This document shows, one piece after another, positions 9,878 through 17,870 of a stretch of 25,637 nt of DNA (the first letter of the stretch is position 1; every line of letters starts with the position of its first letter). The DNA is from UBA1858 sp045106935 (GTDB lineage: Bacteria; Pseudomonadota; Gammaproteobacteria; UBA4575), in the NCBI GenBank assembly GCA_045106935.1, contig JBGCFN010000051.1, forward strand, positions 1-25,637, in the 5' to 3' direction. Under the pieces are notes generated by a model, which saw only the letters and a program-made list of their open reading frames with translations, was not told where the DNA came from and did not search any database. A program made the position numbers and the translations under genes.

Positions 9878-9884
9878 GATCTTT

Positions 9885-9891
9885 CTTCCTT
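9885..9891 (-). promoter_or_regulatory. Shine-Dalgarno deciding the TonB-receptor start
   Basis: AAGGAAG on the minus strand, with 7 nt to the ATG at 9877. The alternative ATG at 9916 has no comparable site, so the shorter protein with the canonical signal peptide is preferred. Confidence 0.75.
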
Positions 9892-9906
9892 TATGAACTA
9901 ACAAGT

Positions 9907-10710
9907 TCATTTCCATTCTCTATTTGCGATACCTTGATAAGCAATACGCTCACACCTAAGTGGGAACAATGCACCCTCTTCTTTACCCAACGCATCTGCG
10001 TAACAAGCAGTTATCCCCGCATTAAAACCATTAACCAACCACAAATAATATTCTTTTACTGAAAACCCCATATCAGCACCTACTGCCGCAGCGAGGCCAG
10101 TTATATTCATCTGTAACCGCCATCGACCCGACATTAAAAAATTCTCTATCTCGTACGCGAGTTGAACATGTTTACCATCTGCATATCCATTTGCTTCCAT
10201 AATTTTCTTGATGGGTGCAATTCGTTCATCACCATTAGCTACAGGCCTACCGTACCCATAAACCGCACGATTTATTTTTAATTCGTTCCTGACTATCTCT
10301 TCAAGATTTTCGCCAGCTTCTATTCTGATCACACATTCTTTAATGAAATCGATGGCTGCAATATTTGCTTGTCCACCATATATTTTTGCTTCACTCACCG
10401 CAGATCCAGCGCCTACACCTAAACTACCTGTACTTCGCACTGTTCCTGCAAGCGCCCCAATACGATTGTTCCAGACTCGAGGATCGGGGTAGCTAATAGT
10501 AAGCGCCCAAATCTTATCAAGTAACGCGAGTGCATTAGCCTCAAACTCACGTCCCGTAATCATAAACAACAGTAACTTCAGCCAAGAGAAATCCTCTAAC
10601 TCAGAAAACAGGTCTTTGCCGCGAACTACCACCCGCTCACCCGGGATGGAACCACCCATTTCCGTTTGCCAATTTTCCTCTGTTCGAGTTAAATCAATTT
10701 TTGGCTTCAT
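9907..10710 (-). CDS. Citrate synthase/citryl-CoA lyase-fold protein, second of a pair
   Basis: A 267-residue protein aligning by eye with the citrate synthase core: VRSTGSLGVGAGSAVSEAKIYGGQANIAAIDF matches the N(A)S...GPLHGGANEAV helix region, GYGRPVANGDERI (152-164) matches the GHxVYKxxDPR loop, and MNITGLAAAVGADMGF (201-216) matches the PNVDFY helix. Half-length citryl-CoA lyases of this fold are known. However, the usual catalytic positions differ: Y111 where the GPLHGG histidine is expected, R155 where the GHR histidine is expected, and T204 where the catalytic aspartate is expected. It starts 2 nt after the previous gene, with its Shine-Dalgarno (GGTAAT) inside that gene's end, so translational coupling is likely. 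It could be an atypical lyase, a regulatory subunit, or a CoA-binding partner of the first protein. Confidence 0.7.
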   Translation of the reverse strand: MKPKIDLTRTEENWQTEMGGSIPGERVVVRGKDLFSELEDFSWLKLLLFMITGREFEANALALLDKIWALTISYPDPRVWNNRIGALAGTVRSTGSLGVGAGSAVSEAKIYGGQANIAAIDFIKECVIRIEAGENLEEIVRNELKINRAVYGYGRPVANGDERIAPIKKIMEANGYADGKHVQLAYEIENFLMSGRWRLQMNITGLAAAVGADMGFSVKEYYLWLVNGFNAGITACYADALGKEEGALFPLRCERIAYQGIANREWK

Positions 10711-10712
10711 TT

Positions 10713-11522
10713 TTAATTACCAGGATCATTAGTTATCTTTAAAGCTGGCCCAAAGAAAGGATATTTTTTCCATCCCATTTGTTTTTGTTCCAGCGCATGA
10801 GCGGCCGCACCGGGAAGTCTAAGCAACAAATAAAGCATCTCTGCTTGATCACCAGTCAGACCAAGCTCATCAAAAGCGCACGAAACAACTCCAGTCATGG
10901 ATAACGGGCTTTTTGCAATCTTCTCTAAACTTTCTCTATTCTTAGAGAGCCAAACAAGCTTCTCACTACTCCCAATATCACTTAACACATTCATGGTTTG
11001 AATAACGGGTTTTGCACAAGATGAACTATGAGGATCAAATCCTGGGACATGCTCTATATCACCCCAAACACTCGCACGACGTGCTTTAGGAGGGTTGTTA
11101 ATTAACATTTCCCACTTATTCAGGTCTGTGCCACATTCGTGCCACCATTCCATACCAATGAAAATCTCTCTTGCTCCATTTAGTTGACCCGCGCCAACAG
11201 CTAACGCTGCCATTAATGCGGAAGCTGAAGTTGAGCCACCTACACCCGCATTCATTGCCGCTCTAACACTGTGATCACGAATGCCTGGATTCGCTATTGC
11301 TATTGCGATTTTTTCTAGCAAGTCTACTTGCCATTTCTCAGGCTTCTCTAACTTGAACAACAACCACACATATTCAAACCATGTTGCTTTGTTTATTAAG
11401 TCTCCATAAACGTCATAGCCTGAACATAAACATCTATCGGCAATGAAAGGATTATCAGCACTTGCTTCTTCCTGCCAAATTTTAGTCTGGATAAATTCTA
11501 ATTTTTCGTTGTCTTCTTCCAT
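10713..11522 (-). CDS. Citrate synthase/citryl-CoA lyase-fold protein, first of a pair
   Basis: A 269-residue protein with a citrate-synthase-like core. RDHSVRAAMNAGVGGSTSAS, then LAVGAGQLNGAREIFIG, matches the helix leading into the GPLHGGA active-site turn. RLPGAAAHALEQ matches the conserved R(t)vGwiAHxxEQ segment near the C-terminus. The active-site histidine of GPLHGG appears as N115, the GHR loop appears as GFDPHSSS, and the catalytic aspartate position reads as threonine in SMTGVVSCAFDELG. It is about 60% of a full citrate synthase and the size of citryl-CoA lyases. The two genes are non-identical and 2 nt apart, suggesting a heteromeric protein. A 140-bp spacer separates it from the upstream ThDP-enzyme gene. 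No clear Shine-Dalgarno precedes the ATG at 11522. Fold fairly sure, reaction unknown. Confidence 0.7.
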   Translation of the reverse strand: MEEDNEKLEFIQTKIWQEEASADNPFIADRCLCSGYDVYGDLINKATWFEYVWLLFKLEKPEKWQVDLLEKIAIAIANPGIRDHSVRAAMNAGVGGSTSASALMAALAVGAGQLNGAREIFIGMEWWHECGTDLNKWEMLINNPPKARRASVWGDIEHVPGFDPHSSSCAKPVIQTMNVLSDIGSSEKLVWLSKNRESLEKIAKSPLSMTGVVSCAFDELGLTGDQAEMLYLLLRLPGAAAHALEQKQMGWKKYPFFGPALKITNDPGN

Positions 11523-11662
11523 AGTTTACAAATACAAAAACTTTTGTGTAATTAGTAACTTATCACTAGTTATAGTCCTAGCAATATTGTAAAGGAAGTA
11601 GAAACTCTCGCAGGAATTATGTATCAGCGGTTTGCTACCGTGAGTCAGGCCGATTTGAACGG

Positions 11663-13600
11663 TTATTTTAGAGCGCCTAGGGCTTGCAGCCTATTTCTTA
11701 TTGGGGGGGTTTCTTCAGGATCTATATAGACATCAAGTATGACCGGTCCATTTCTTGAGAGTATTTCTGTCAAATCAAGCGTCTCAAGATCATCCACAGT
11801 TTTAATATAAAAACCAGGAACCCCCATGCTTTCACCCCATTTGACAAAATCTACTTTAGTTAAGGTATGCGCAGTTGGCTCACCTGACCCCATACGCTGT
11901 CCCTGTTTGACCATGCCGTATTCAGCATCGTTTAGAATCAAAAATACAACATTAAGTTGCTCCTGCAGAGCGACGGCCACTTCTCCCCCACTCATTAGCA
12001 TAGAACCATCTCCAGTAATGCAAACCACCGGGTCATTTTTATTTGATAATGCCGTACCTATGGATGAACCAATAGCCCATCCCATTGAACCATACTCTAA
12101 GCATGTCCAAAATAGGCTTCCTTGCTTTGAGCGTCTTCCATTAGTTCGCTCATGATTAACCACATTGCTTAGATTGATGACAGATCGTCTGCTTTTCACA
12201 CGGCGATCAAATGGATGTAAGTAGTGAATACTCCAAACCATGCTGTTGCCAGAGTCGCATAAATAATGTGTATTCGGCGGGAATAACTTTGGCAGACTAT
12301 TCATGAGTCTTTGTGGCTTTAAAGGAGAGCTATTGTCGATACACTTTTTATCATTCTCCATTTCAAAATGATAATTTGCGATTTCACCTTTTCTACCTAA
12401 CTGTTCAAGCGCTTCAACTTTTGCTCGTCGCTTTTCTAAAGACGGATCATAGGTCAATTGCACATTTAAAAAATCTAATACCTTTTCAAATATAGCATCT
12501 ATATCACCATGTACATGCAGTCTTGCCATTGGTGAACCCGCAAAATTGCAATCGGCAGAATCAACATGAATTAATCGATTATTTAAAACTGAATCATCCC
12601 AGTTATTACTTGCTGTCTCACTTAATGTTGTACCAATCGCAACAATTAATTCAGTATCTTCGCGATTAAGCGTTTCCAATGCAGATTTATGCCCGGCAAA
12701 TCCAATCACTCCACGAAACAGTGGGTGGTAAGGACTCACTAATCCTTTTGCATGCGGTGTCGTGACAATTTCGATATTTAACATCAGTGCAACATCTAGA
12801 ATATATGAAATTGCATCTGCACACTGTTCTCCGACAATAAATACCGTTCTGCCATTTTCAAGCAACTCATGATTAAGCTTATTTAAACTATCGTCATCCA
12901 CTAACGCCGTTTTCTTAAACAAATGATCTAACTGATATGAAGGATGTTTAACCGAGGCATCACTGCGAAATACATCAAGTGGGACACTCAAATGCACAGG
13001 CCCCTTGGGTGACTGGAGCGCTTTCATGATGGCGGACGTTAACTTGCGCTCAAATTGGTCTGCATGTGAAACCAAAGTACTGTAGTGAGTACAATATTCA
13101 AACATTGCGACCGTATTTATTCCTGTATCACCGGACTCTTGTGCCGCGCGTTTTCCAAAATTTGTGATTGCTGTTTGGGCCGTAATTACCAATAAAGGTG
13201 AGTGGTTATCATATGCAGATGCCACTCCTGTTATTAAATTTGTTGTTCCTGGTCCAGCAGTCCCACAAACGACGCCTAGTTTTCCACTATTTCTAGCATA
13301 GCCATCCGCCATAAATGCGGCACCCGTTTCATGCCGAGCAACAACCGCTCTCACACCACCTCTACGCTCACTTCTTGCCAGCGCGTTATAAAGTGGCTCT
13401 ATTGCGCCGCCTGGAATTCCGAAGACAAACTCAACACCCAACTGCTCTAGATAGCTAACCAACAAATCTCCTAGCTCAAAAGTGGGCTGAGCTAAATGAG
13501 TAACTTTGTCTAGTGATTGCTTAGCAGGAACTTCTAGCGTGGCCCCATTTTTTATCGCTCGCTTAGTCTTCTCGCTGATTATTCGCGTTGGCGTACTCAT
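11663..13600 (-). CDS. Thiamine-diphosphate enzyme of the acetolactate-synthase superfamily
   Basis: A 645-residue cytosolic enzyme. The Pyr domain carries FGIPGGAIEPLYNAL (60-74) and the ThDP-activating glutamate E91 in ARHETGAAFMADGYA. The middle domain follows, then the PP domain with GDGS (530-533) and, about 24 residues later, LND (556-558) for Mg-ThDP binding. These features are shared by acetolactate synthase, oxalyl-CoA decarboxylase, 2-hydroxyacyl-CoA lyase, sulfoacetaldehyde acetyltransferase and glyoxylate carboligase. It is longer than the usual 550-600 residues because of an N-terminal extension of about 40 residues and an insertion near 460-500. No small regulatory subunit (IlvN/IlvH) follows, arguing against a biosynthetic acetolactate synthase. 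Its neighbours are CoA-linked citrate-synthase-like proteins, so chemistry on an alpha-keto or acyl-CoA substrate is plausible. A GAGAAG motif precedes the ATG at 13600. Confidence 0.85.
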   Translation of the reverse strand: MSTPTRIISEKTKRAIKNGATLEVPAKQSLDKVTHLAQPTFELGDLLVSYLEQLGVEFVFGIPGGAIEPLYNALARSERRGGVRAVVARHETGAAFMADGYARNSGKLGVVCGTAGPGTTNLITGVASAYDNHSPLLVITAQTAITNFGKRAAQESGDTGINTVAMFEYCTHYSTLVSHADQFERKLTSAIMKALQSPKGPVHLSVPLDVFRSDASVKHPSYQLDHLFKKTALVDDDSLNKLNHELLENGRTVFIVGEQCADAISYILDVALMLNIEIVTTPHAKGLVSPYHPLFRGVIGFAGHKSALETLNREDTELIVAIGTTLSETASNNWDDSVLNNRLIHVDSADCNFAGSPMARLHVHGDIDAIFEKVLDFLNVQLTYDPSLEKRRAKVEALEQLGRKGEIANYHFEMENDKKCIDNSSPLKPQRLMNSLPKLFPPNTHYLCDSGNSMVWSIHYLHPFDRRVKSRRSVINLSNVVNHERTNGRRSKQGSLFWTCLEYGSMGWAIGSSIGTALSNKNDPVVCITGDGSMLMSGGEVAVALQEQLNVVFLILNDAEYGMVKQGQRMGSGEPTAHTLTKVDFVKWGESMGVPGFYIKTVDDLETLDLTEILSRNGPVILDVYIDPEETPPIRNRLQALGALK

Positions 13601-14324
13601 TTATTCTTCTCAATTACTGTTATTTAAGGACATCACTCAAACAGAGTTAACAAATCACTTTAACTATGCCGTTGAATTTAAAGCTATTTATTGGCAATTC
13701 CTTTATAACTTATATTAAATTAGTGAGTTAAGTTACTGTTTTAAATCTAATAATATCCCTTTACTTCTGTCCTTGTCTAACTTTTTGTTATCCCGTGAAT
13801 TATTTAATTAAAATCTAACAATTACTGACGATTGTCAATAATTAATATTTCAGCTGAACAATTATCTCTGTTTATGATTTATTTATGACAAAACGAGCGT
13901 CATGCGATAAAAAATTTATCAAGGAAAACGATCAAAAACCCTATCATAAATATAGAATAAATATATTTATAACAGTGAGTTAAAAATATTATATAAACCA
14001 ACTTATTCTTTATCACAGCAAATACTATGGCAAAAGTTAGAGACGTGTAAGCACACAGCATAGCCTTTAAAACCATGCATTTACTAATGGCTAACCTCAT
14101 ATCTATGGCCACTTCTCACTATAAGAGCAGCCTGACCTAGTTAAAATATGAATTTACGGCCTTTGATATGGATACTTTTTAATCGTCCAGGGCAACTCAG
14201 CTCACATTTATCAACAAAATATCTCCAATTCATGGACTTACTCGCATCATTGCAGGTCAACTCACAACAACTAATAGAGATTTTTATACCATCAATCGGG
14301 AAATTCGTTACTCTATGAAAATAT
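13601..14324. other. 724-bp AT-rich divergent intergenic region
   Basis: The stretch between the ThDP-enzyme gene (minus) and mltF (plus) is strongly AT-rich and has no convincing gene. A 70-codon hydrophobic frame at 13900-14112 (minus) looks like chance coding in AT-rich DNA. The region should carry promoters in both directions. The clearest structured element is the near-perfect 24-bp palindrome at 13820-13843. I see no tRNA, att site or IS remnant, but AT-rich regulatory RNA cannot be excluded. Confidence 0.6.
13820..13843. promoter_or_regulatory. 24-bp imperfect palindrome, FNR/DNR-like (TGAC-N4-GTCA core)
   Basis: AATTACTGAC-GATT-GTCAATAATT has 10-bp arms with one mismatch. The core CTGAC-N4-GTCAA resembles the TTGAC-N4-GTCAA sites of FNR/ANR/DNR-type CRP-family regulators, differing by one base. 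It lies about 220 bp upstream of the ThDP-enzyme start and about 480 bp upstream of mltF. Assignment to a regulator is inference; AT-rich flanks raise the chance of coincidence. Confidence 0.35.
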
Positions 14325-15746
14325 ATGTTTCCACGGACCTATCAAAACGTTTTTATCCTCGGCCTATTAATATGGGGTCTAAGCTTTGTATTGCAGCTTG
14401 AAAGTAAAGAGCTACATACCACTGAACTAGAACGTATTAAACGTAGCGGTGAAATCCAAATTATCACGCGCAATACTCCCACTACCTACTATATTGGCGC
14501 TGAAGGACCTACCGGTTTCGAATACGAATTAGCAACTGCCTTCGCTCGTCATTTAGGGGTTTACCCCAATGTCATTGTGAGTAATGAATTTTCAAGTATT
14601 TTACCGTCGATAGGTAGACAATCTGCCAATGTTGCCGCGGCAGGGATAACGGTAACTGAATCCAGGAAAAAATTAGTCAACTTTTCTGATAGCTATCAAG
14701 ACATCACTCAATTAGTTGTCTACAAAGCAGGTAACAAGAAGCCACGCTCAATAGAAGATCTAAAGGGTGCCACCGTCCACGTCATTAGCGGCAGTAGCCA
14801 TGAAGAACAAATCAGCCACTTACATAAAGAGCATGACTTTTTAACCTGGCAATCACATGACAAAATTGACATTACTACTCTGCTGCAAAAAGTTGAAGAT
14901 GGTGAATTCGAATATGCAATTAGTGATTCAAATGATTATGAATTCAATCGACGATTCCATCCAAAACTACGCAAAGGGTTCCAGATCAGTCAGGAACAGT
15001 CTCTAGCTTGGGTATTTCCAAAATCACGAGATGATTCTATTTTGTTAGCTGCCAATGAATTCCTCAGGCAATCAAAAGAAAATGGGTTTATTGAACGTCT
15101 ACATGAAAAACATTACAGCCATATTCCAGGGCTTAATTATGCCGGTGCGCACACTTTCAGAAAGCACATCAATTCACGCTTAGAAAATTTAATCCCTATA
15201 TTCAAACAAGCCGCCAACGAGCAAAACATTGATTGGAGATTTCTGGCTGCGGTCAGTTACCAAGAATCTTTATGGAATCCTGATGCCGTCTCACCAACAG
15301 GTGTCCGCGGTTTAATGATGTTGACCAAAAGAACAGCTCGCCAACTGGGCATTGAAAATCGTAGAGATCCAATTGATAGCACTAAAGGTGGCGCATCATA
15401 CTTAGTCAAACTTAAGAAAAAAATTCCTGAGCGAATTGCAGAACCTGATCGCACCTGGATGTCGCTTGCAGCTTACAACGTGGGATTCGGTCATTTGGAA
15501 GATGCGCGCGTTCTCACTCAAACACGTGGCGGCGACCCAGACCAATGGTCGGACGTGCGTGAATCATTACCTCTTTTAACTCAAAAAGAATGGTACAAAA
15601 AAACAAAATTTGGTTATGCGCGCGGTCATGAGCCTGTGTTATACGTGAGAAATATTCGCAACTACTACGACCTACTTGTCTGGAAATACAATGACAATCA
15701 AGGATTACAAGATTCCATAACACGCATTCTGCCCAAAGTTATGTGA
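14325..15746 (+). CDS. mltF: Membrane-bound lytic murein transglycosylase F
   Basis: A 473-residue envelope enzyme that cleaves peptidoglycan glycan strands with 1,6-anhydro product formation. It has an N-terminal membrane anchor/signal (about 8-24, no lipobox, as in E. coli MltF) and an SBP_bac_3-like periplasmic domain (about 40-270, GFEYELATAFARHLGV). A C-terminal SLT domain follows with the catalytic glutamate E314 in AVSYQESLWNP, plus SPTGVRGLMMLT and SLAAYNVGFGHLEDAR. The family assignment is clear, and the position next to tadA-guaA-guaB is the usual gammaproteobacterial arrangement. The 3' end overlaps the convergent tadA by 8 bp. Compared with E. coli MltF it lacks part of the C-terminal tail, which is common. 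Confidence 0.95.
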   Translation: MFPRTYQNVFILGLLIWGLSFVLQLESKELHTTELERIKRSGEIQIITRNTPTTYYIGAEGPTGFEYELATAFARHLGVYPNVIVSNEFSSILPSIGRQSANVAAAGITVTESRKKLVNFSDSYQDITQLVVYKAGNKKPRSIEDLKGATVHVISGSSHEEQISHLHKEHDFLTWQSHDKIDITTLLQKVEDGEFEYAISDSNDYEFNRRFHPKLRKGFQISQEQSLAWVFPKSRDDSILLAANEFLRQSKENGFIERLHEKHYSHIPGLNYAGAHTFRKHINSRLENLIPIFKQAANEQNIDWRFLAAVSYQESLWNPDAVSPTGVRGLMMLTKRTARQLGIENRRDPIDSTKGGASYLVKLKKKIPERIAEPDRTWMSLAAYNVGFGHLEDARVLTQTRGGDPDQWSDVRESLPLLTQKEWYKKTKFGYARGHEPVLYVRNIRNYYDLLVWKYNDNQGLQDSITRILPKVM

Positions 15747-16227
15747 GTTGTTTTTTTACGCTTAATCTTTTTTGTTTAAAAAAATTTTGCAGTAACAAGC
15801 GGCAGTCGTTCTCTAACACGCCACCCTTTACGTTGATTTTGTGTAACTGCTTCTCATCGTTAATCCAATTAAAACAACTTCCTGCAACACCTGTTTTCTC
15901 ATCATACGCACCAAAGACTAATCGCTCTATTCGTGCATGCAACATCGCGCCAGCACACATCATGCACGGCTCCAAGGTGACGTATAGTGTTGTCCCGGGT
16001 AGTCGATAATTATTTAAATTTAAGGCAGCTTTTCGAATAGCCAACACTTCTGCGTGAGCACAGGGGTCATTTAAACTGATAGGGGAATTGTTTGCTGTTG
16101 AGATAAGCTGATTATCTTTAACTAACACTGCACCCACGGGGACTTCATTGTTTTTTTCTGCCGCTTTTGCAGCATCCAATGCGCAACGCATCCAGTGTTC
16201 GTCACTATGAACGTGCTCTATTCCCAT
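15739..16227 (-). CDS. tadA: tRNA-specific adenosine deaminase
   Basis: A 162-residue zinc deaminase that converts A34 to inosine in tRNA-Arg(ACG), required for reading CGN codons. The zinc and catalytic signature is complete: HAE at 58-60 and PCMMC at 87-91. EVPVGAVLV and DPCAHAE are typical of TadA. It overlaps the end of guaA by 10 bp, so the two are probably cotranslated as the last genes of a guaB-guaA-tadA operon. An internal ATG (codon 13, EHWM) would still leave a complete deaminase domain. The gene converges on mltF with an 8-bp overlap and no room for a terminator between them. Confidence 0.95.
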   Translation of the reverse strand: MGIEHVHSDEHWMRCALDAAKAAEKNNEVPVGAVLVKDNQLISTANNSPISLNDPCAHAEVLAIRKAALNLNNYRLPGTTLYVTLEPCMMCAGAMLHARIERLVFGAYDEKTGVAGSCFNWINDEKQLHKINVKGGVLENDCRLLLQNFFKQKRLSVKKQLT

Positions 16228-17789
16228 TCGATAGTCGCTGGCGGCTTACCTGAAATGTCATAAGCAACACGCGATATACCGTCAATTTCATTAATAATTC
16301 TACGAGAAACCAAATCAAGAAAGTCGTATGGAAGGTGCGCCCAACGAGCAGTCATAAAATCAATTGTTTCTACCGCGCGTAAAGCCACGACATACTGATA
16401 TTTTCGACCATCTCCCATGACACCCACAGATTTGACAGGCAAGAAAACACTGAACGCTTGTGATACTTGATCATACAAATCATGGTGACGAAGTTCTTGT
16501 ATAAAAATATGATCAGCACGGCGCAGAATATCTGCATATTCTTTTTTGACCTCACCAAGAATTCTCACCCCCAAACCAGGGCCCGGAAAAGGATGACGAT
16601 GAATCATCTCATAGGGCAAACCTAGTTCGTCGCCTAAGCGTCTAACCTCATCTTTGAATAATTCACGCAAAGGTTCCACTAATGCTAATTCCATATCATC
16701 AGGCAATCCACCCACATTATGATGTGACTTAATTAAATGTGCTTTACCTGTCGCGGCCGCCGCGGACTCAATCACATCGGGATATATTGTTCCCTGAGCT
16801 AACCAACGAGCATCTTTAATTTTTCGCGCTTCTTCTTCAAAAATTTCAATAAATAAATTACCAATTTTTTTCCGTTTAAGCTCTGGGTCATCTATGCCTT
16901 TTAACGCAGAAAGAAAACGATCTTCAGCATTCACACGGATAACCTTGACGCCCATATGTTGAGCAAAGGTTTCCATGACTTGATCACCTTCATACAAACG
17001 CAATAAACCGTTATCAACAAAGATACAAGTCAATTGCTTCCCTATGGCCTTATGCAATAGTGCGGCAACAACTGATGAATCCACACCTCCTGACAAACCC
17101 AAAATTACATGCTCAGAGCCAACTTGGATCTTAACTCTATCTACAATATCTTCAGCAATATTATCTGCTGTCCAACTATTTGCGCATCCACATATATTCA
17201 TTAAGAAAGAGCGCAGAATTTCTTCACCTTGCTTGGTATGAGTAACTTCAGGATGAAACTGCAAACCAAACATGTTTTTATCTTCATTAGCAACGACTGC
17301 ATGCTCTGCATTATCAGTACTCGCCAAGGAAACAAATCCTTTTGGCAATGATGTCACTTTGTCACCATGCGACATCCACACATCTAACGTTTTCTCTTCA
17401 CTTAAGCATGAGAAAATTTTACTCGTTTGTTTCACAGCGACTTGCGCAAACCCAAATTCACGATGCGAAGATTCACTGACTGTACCACCTAATTTCTTTG
17501 CCAAGGCTTGCATGCCGTAACAGATACCTAACACTGGAATATTGGCATCAATGACATAATCAGGCACGTGAGGCGTATCCTCTAGCGTGGTCGACTCTGG
17601 GCCGCCGGATAAAATTATTCCCTGCGCGGTTTTTGCAAATTTTTCAGCATCAGGAAAATCCCAAGAAAAGATTTCACAATAGACTCCAATCTCTCGCACT
17701 CGACGTGCAATTAATTGCGTGTATTGAGAGCCGTAATCAAGAATTAGAATACGTTGCGAATGTATATCCGCATTGTTTGATGAATTCAT
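16218..17789 (-). CDS. guaA: GMP synthase (glutamine-hydrolysing)
   Basis: A 523-residue enzyme that aminates XMP to GMP using glutamine and ATP, the last step of de novo GMP synthesis. The class-I glutamine amidotransferase domain (about 12-205) has the triad C90 (GICYGMQ), H179 and E181 (FHPEV). The ATP-pyrophosphatase domain has the P-loop SGGVDSS (233-239), and the C-terminal dimerisation domain ends GKPPATIEWE. All key residues are present and the length is normal. It lies 81 bp downstream of guaB with an inverted repeat in the spacer (17806-17867). No obvious Shine-Dalgarno is seen in the 16 nt between that repeat and the ATG, so the repeat may affect its translation. Confidence 0.98.
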   Translation of the reverse strand: MNSSNNADIHSQRILILDYGSQYTQLIARRVREIGVYCEIFSWDFPDAEKFAKTAQGIILSGGPESTTLEDTPHVPDYVIDANIPVLGICYGMQALAKKLGGTVSESSHREFGFAQVAVKQTSKIFSCLSEEKTLDVWMSHGDKVTSLPKGFVSLASTDNAEHAVVANEDKNMFGLQFHPEVTHTKQGEEILRSFLMNICGCANSWTADNIAEDIVDRVKIQVGSEHVILGLSGGVDSSVVAALLHKAIGKQLTCIFVDNGLLRLYEGDQVMETFAQHMGVKVIRVNAEDRFLSALKGIDDPELKRKKIGNLFIEIFEEEARKIKDARWLAQGTIYPDVIESAAAATGKAHLIKSHHNVGGLPDDMELALVEPLRELFKDEVRRLGDELGLPYEMIHRHPFPGPGLGVRILGEVKKEYADILRRADHIFIQELRHHDLYDQVSQAFSVFLPVKSVGVMGDGRKYQYVVALRAVETIDFMTARWAHLPYDFLDLVSRRIINEIDGISRVAYDISGKPPATIEWE

Positions 17790-17805
17790 TTAGGCTGCGC
17801 TTTTG

Positions 17806-17867
17806 AAAGGGGGTCAGAGCCCTCTCTTAATATTTTTAAATAGACAATAAAGGGCTCTGACCCCTTT
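17806..17867. repeat. REP/MITE-like inverted repeat (GGGGTCAGAGCCCT) in guaB-guaA spacer
   Basis: The arms AAAGGGGGTCAGAGCCCT (17806-17823) and AGGGCTCTGACCCCTTT (17851-17867) are reverse complements apart from one extra G, separated by 27 AT-rich bases. The right arm begins 4 nt after the guaB stop. The GGGGTCAGAGCCCT core resembles palindromes dispersed in many proteobacterial genomes, often linked to REP-associated transposases; that link comes from general knowledge, as no other copy exists in this window. It lacks a following T-tract in either direction, so it is not a standard terminator. Confidence 0.75.
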
Positions 17868-17870
17868 AAG

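Noticed and set aside
9878..9916. Longer TonB-receptor start at 9916 (13 extra residues)
   Set aside because: The internal ATG at 9877 has a strong Shine-Dalgarno and begins a normal signal peptide, while the longer form would put a basic stretch ahead of it.
13900..14112. 70-codon hydrophobic frame on the minus strand in the AT-rich gap
   Set aside because: AT-rich DNA readily gives F/I/L/Y-rich frames by chance. The start is GTG, no family resemblance is seen, and there is no operon partner.
17806..17867. Reading the guaB-guaA palindrome as an intrinsic terminator
   Set aside because: The loop is 27 nt and there is no T-tract after either arm. Termination here would also separate guaB from guaA, which are normally cotranscribed.
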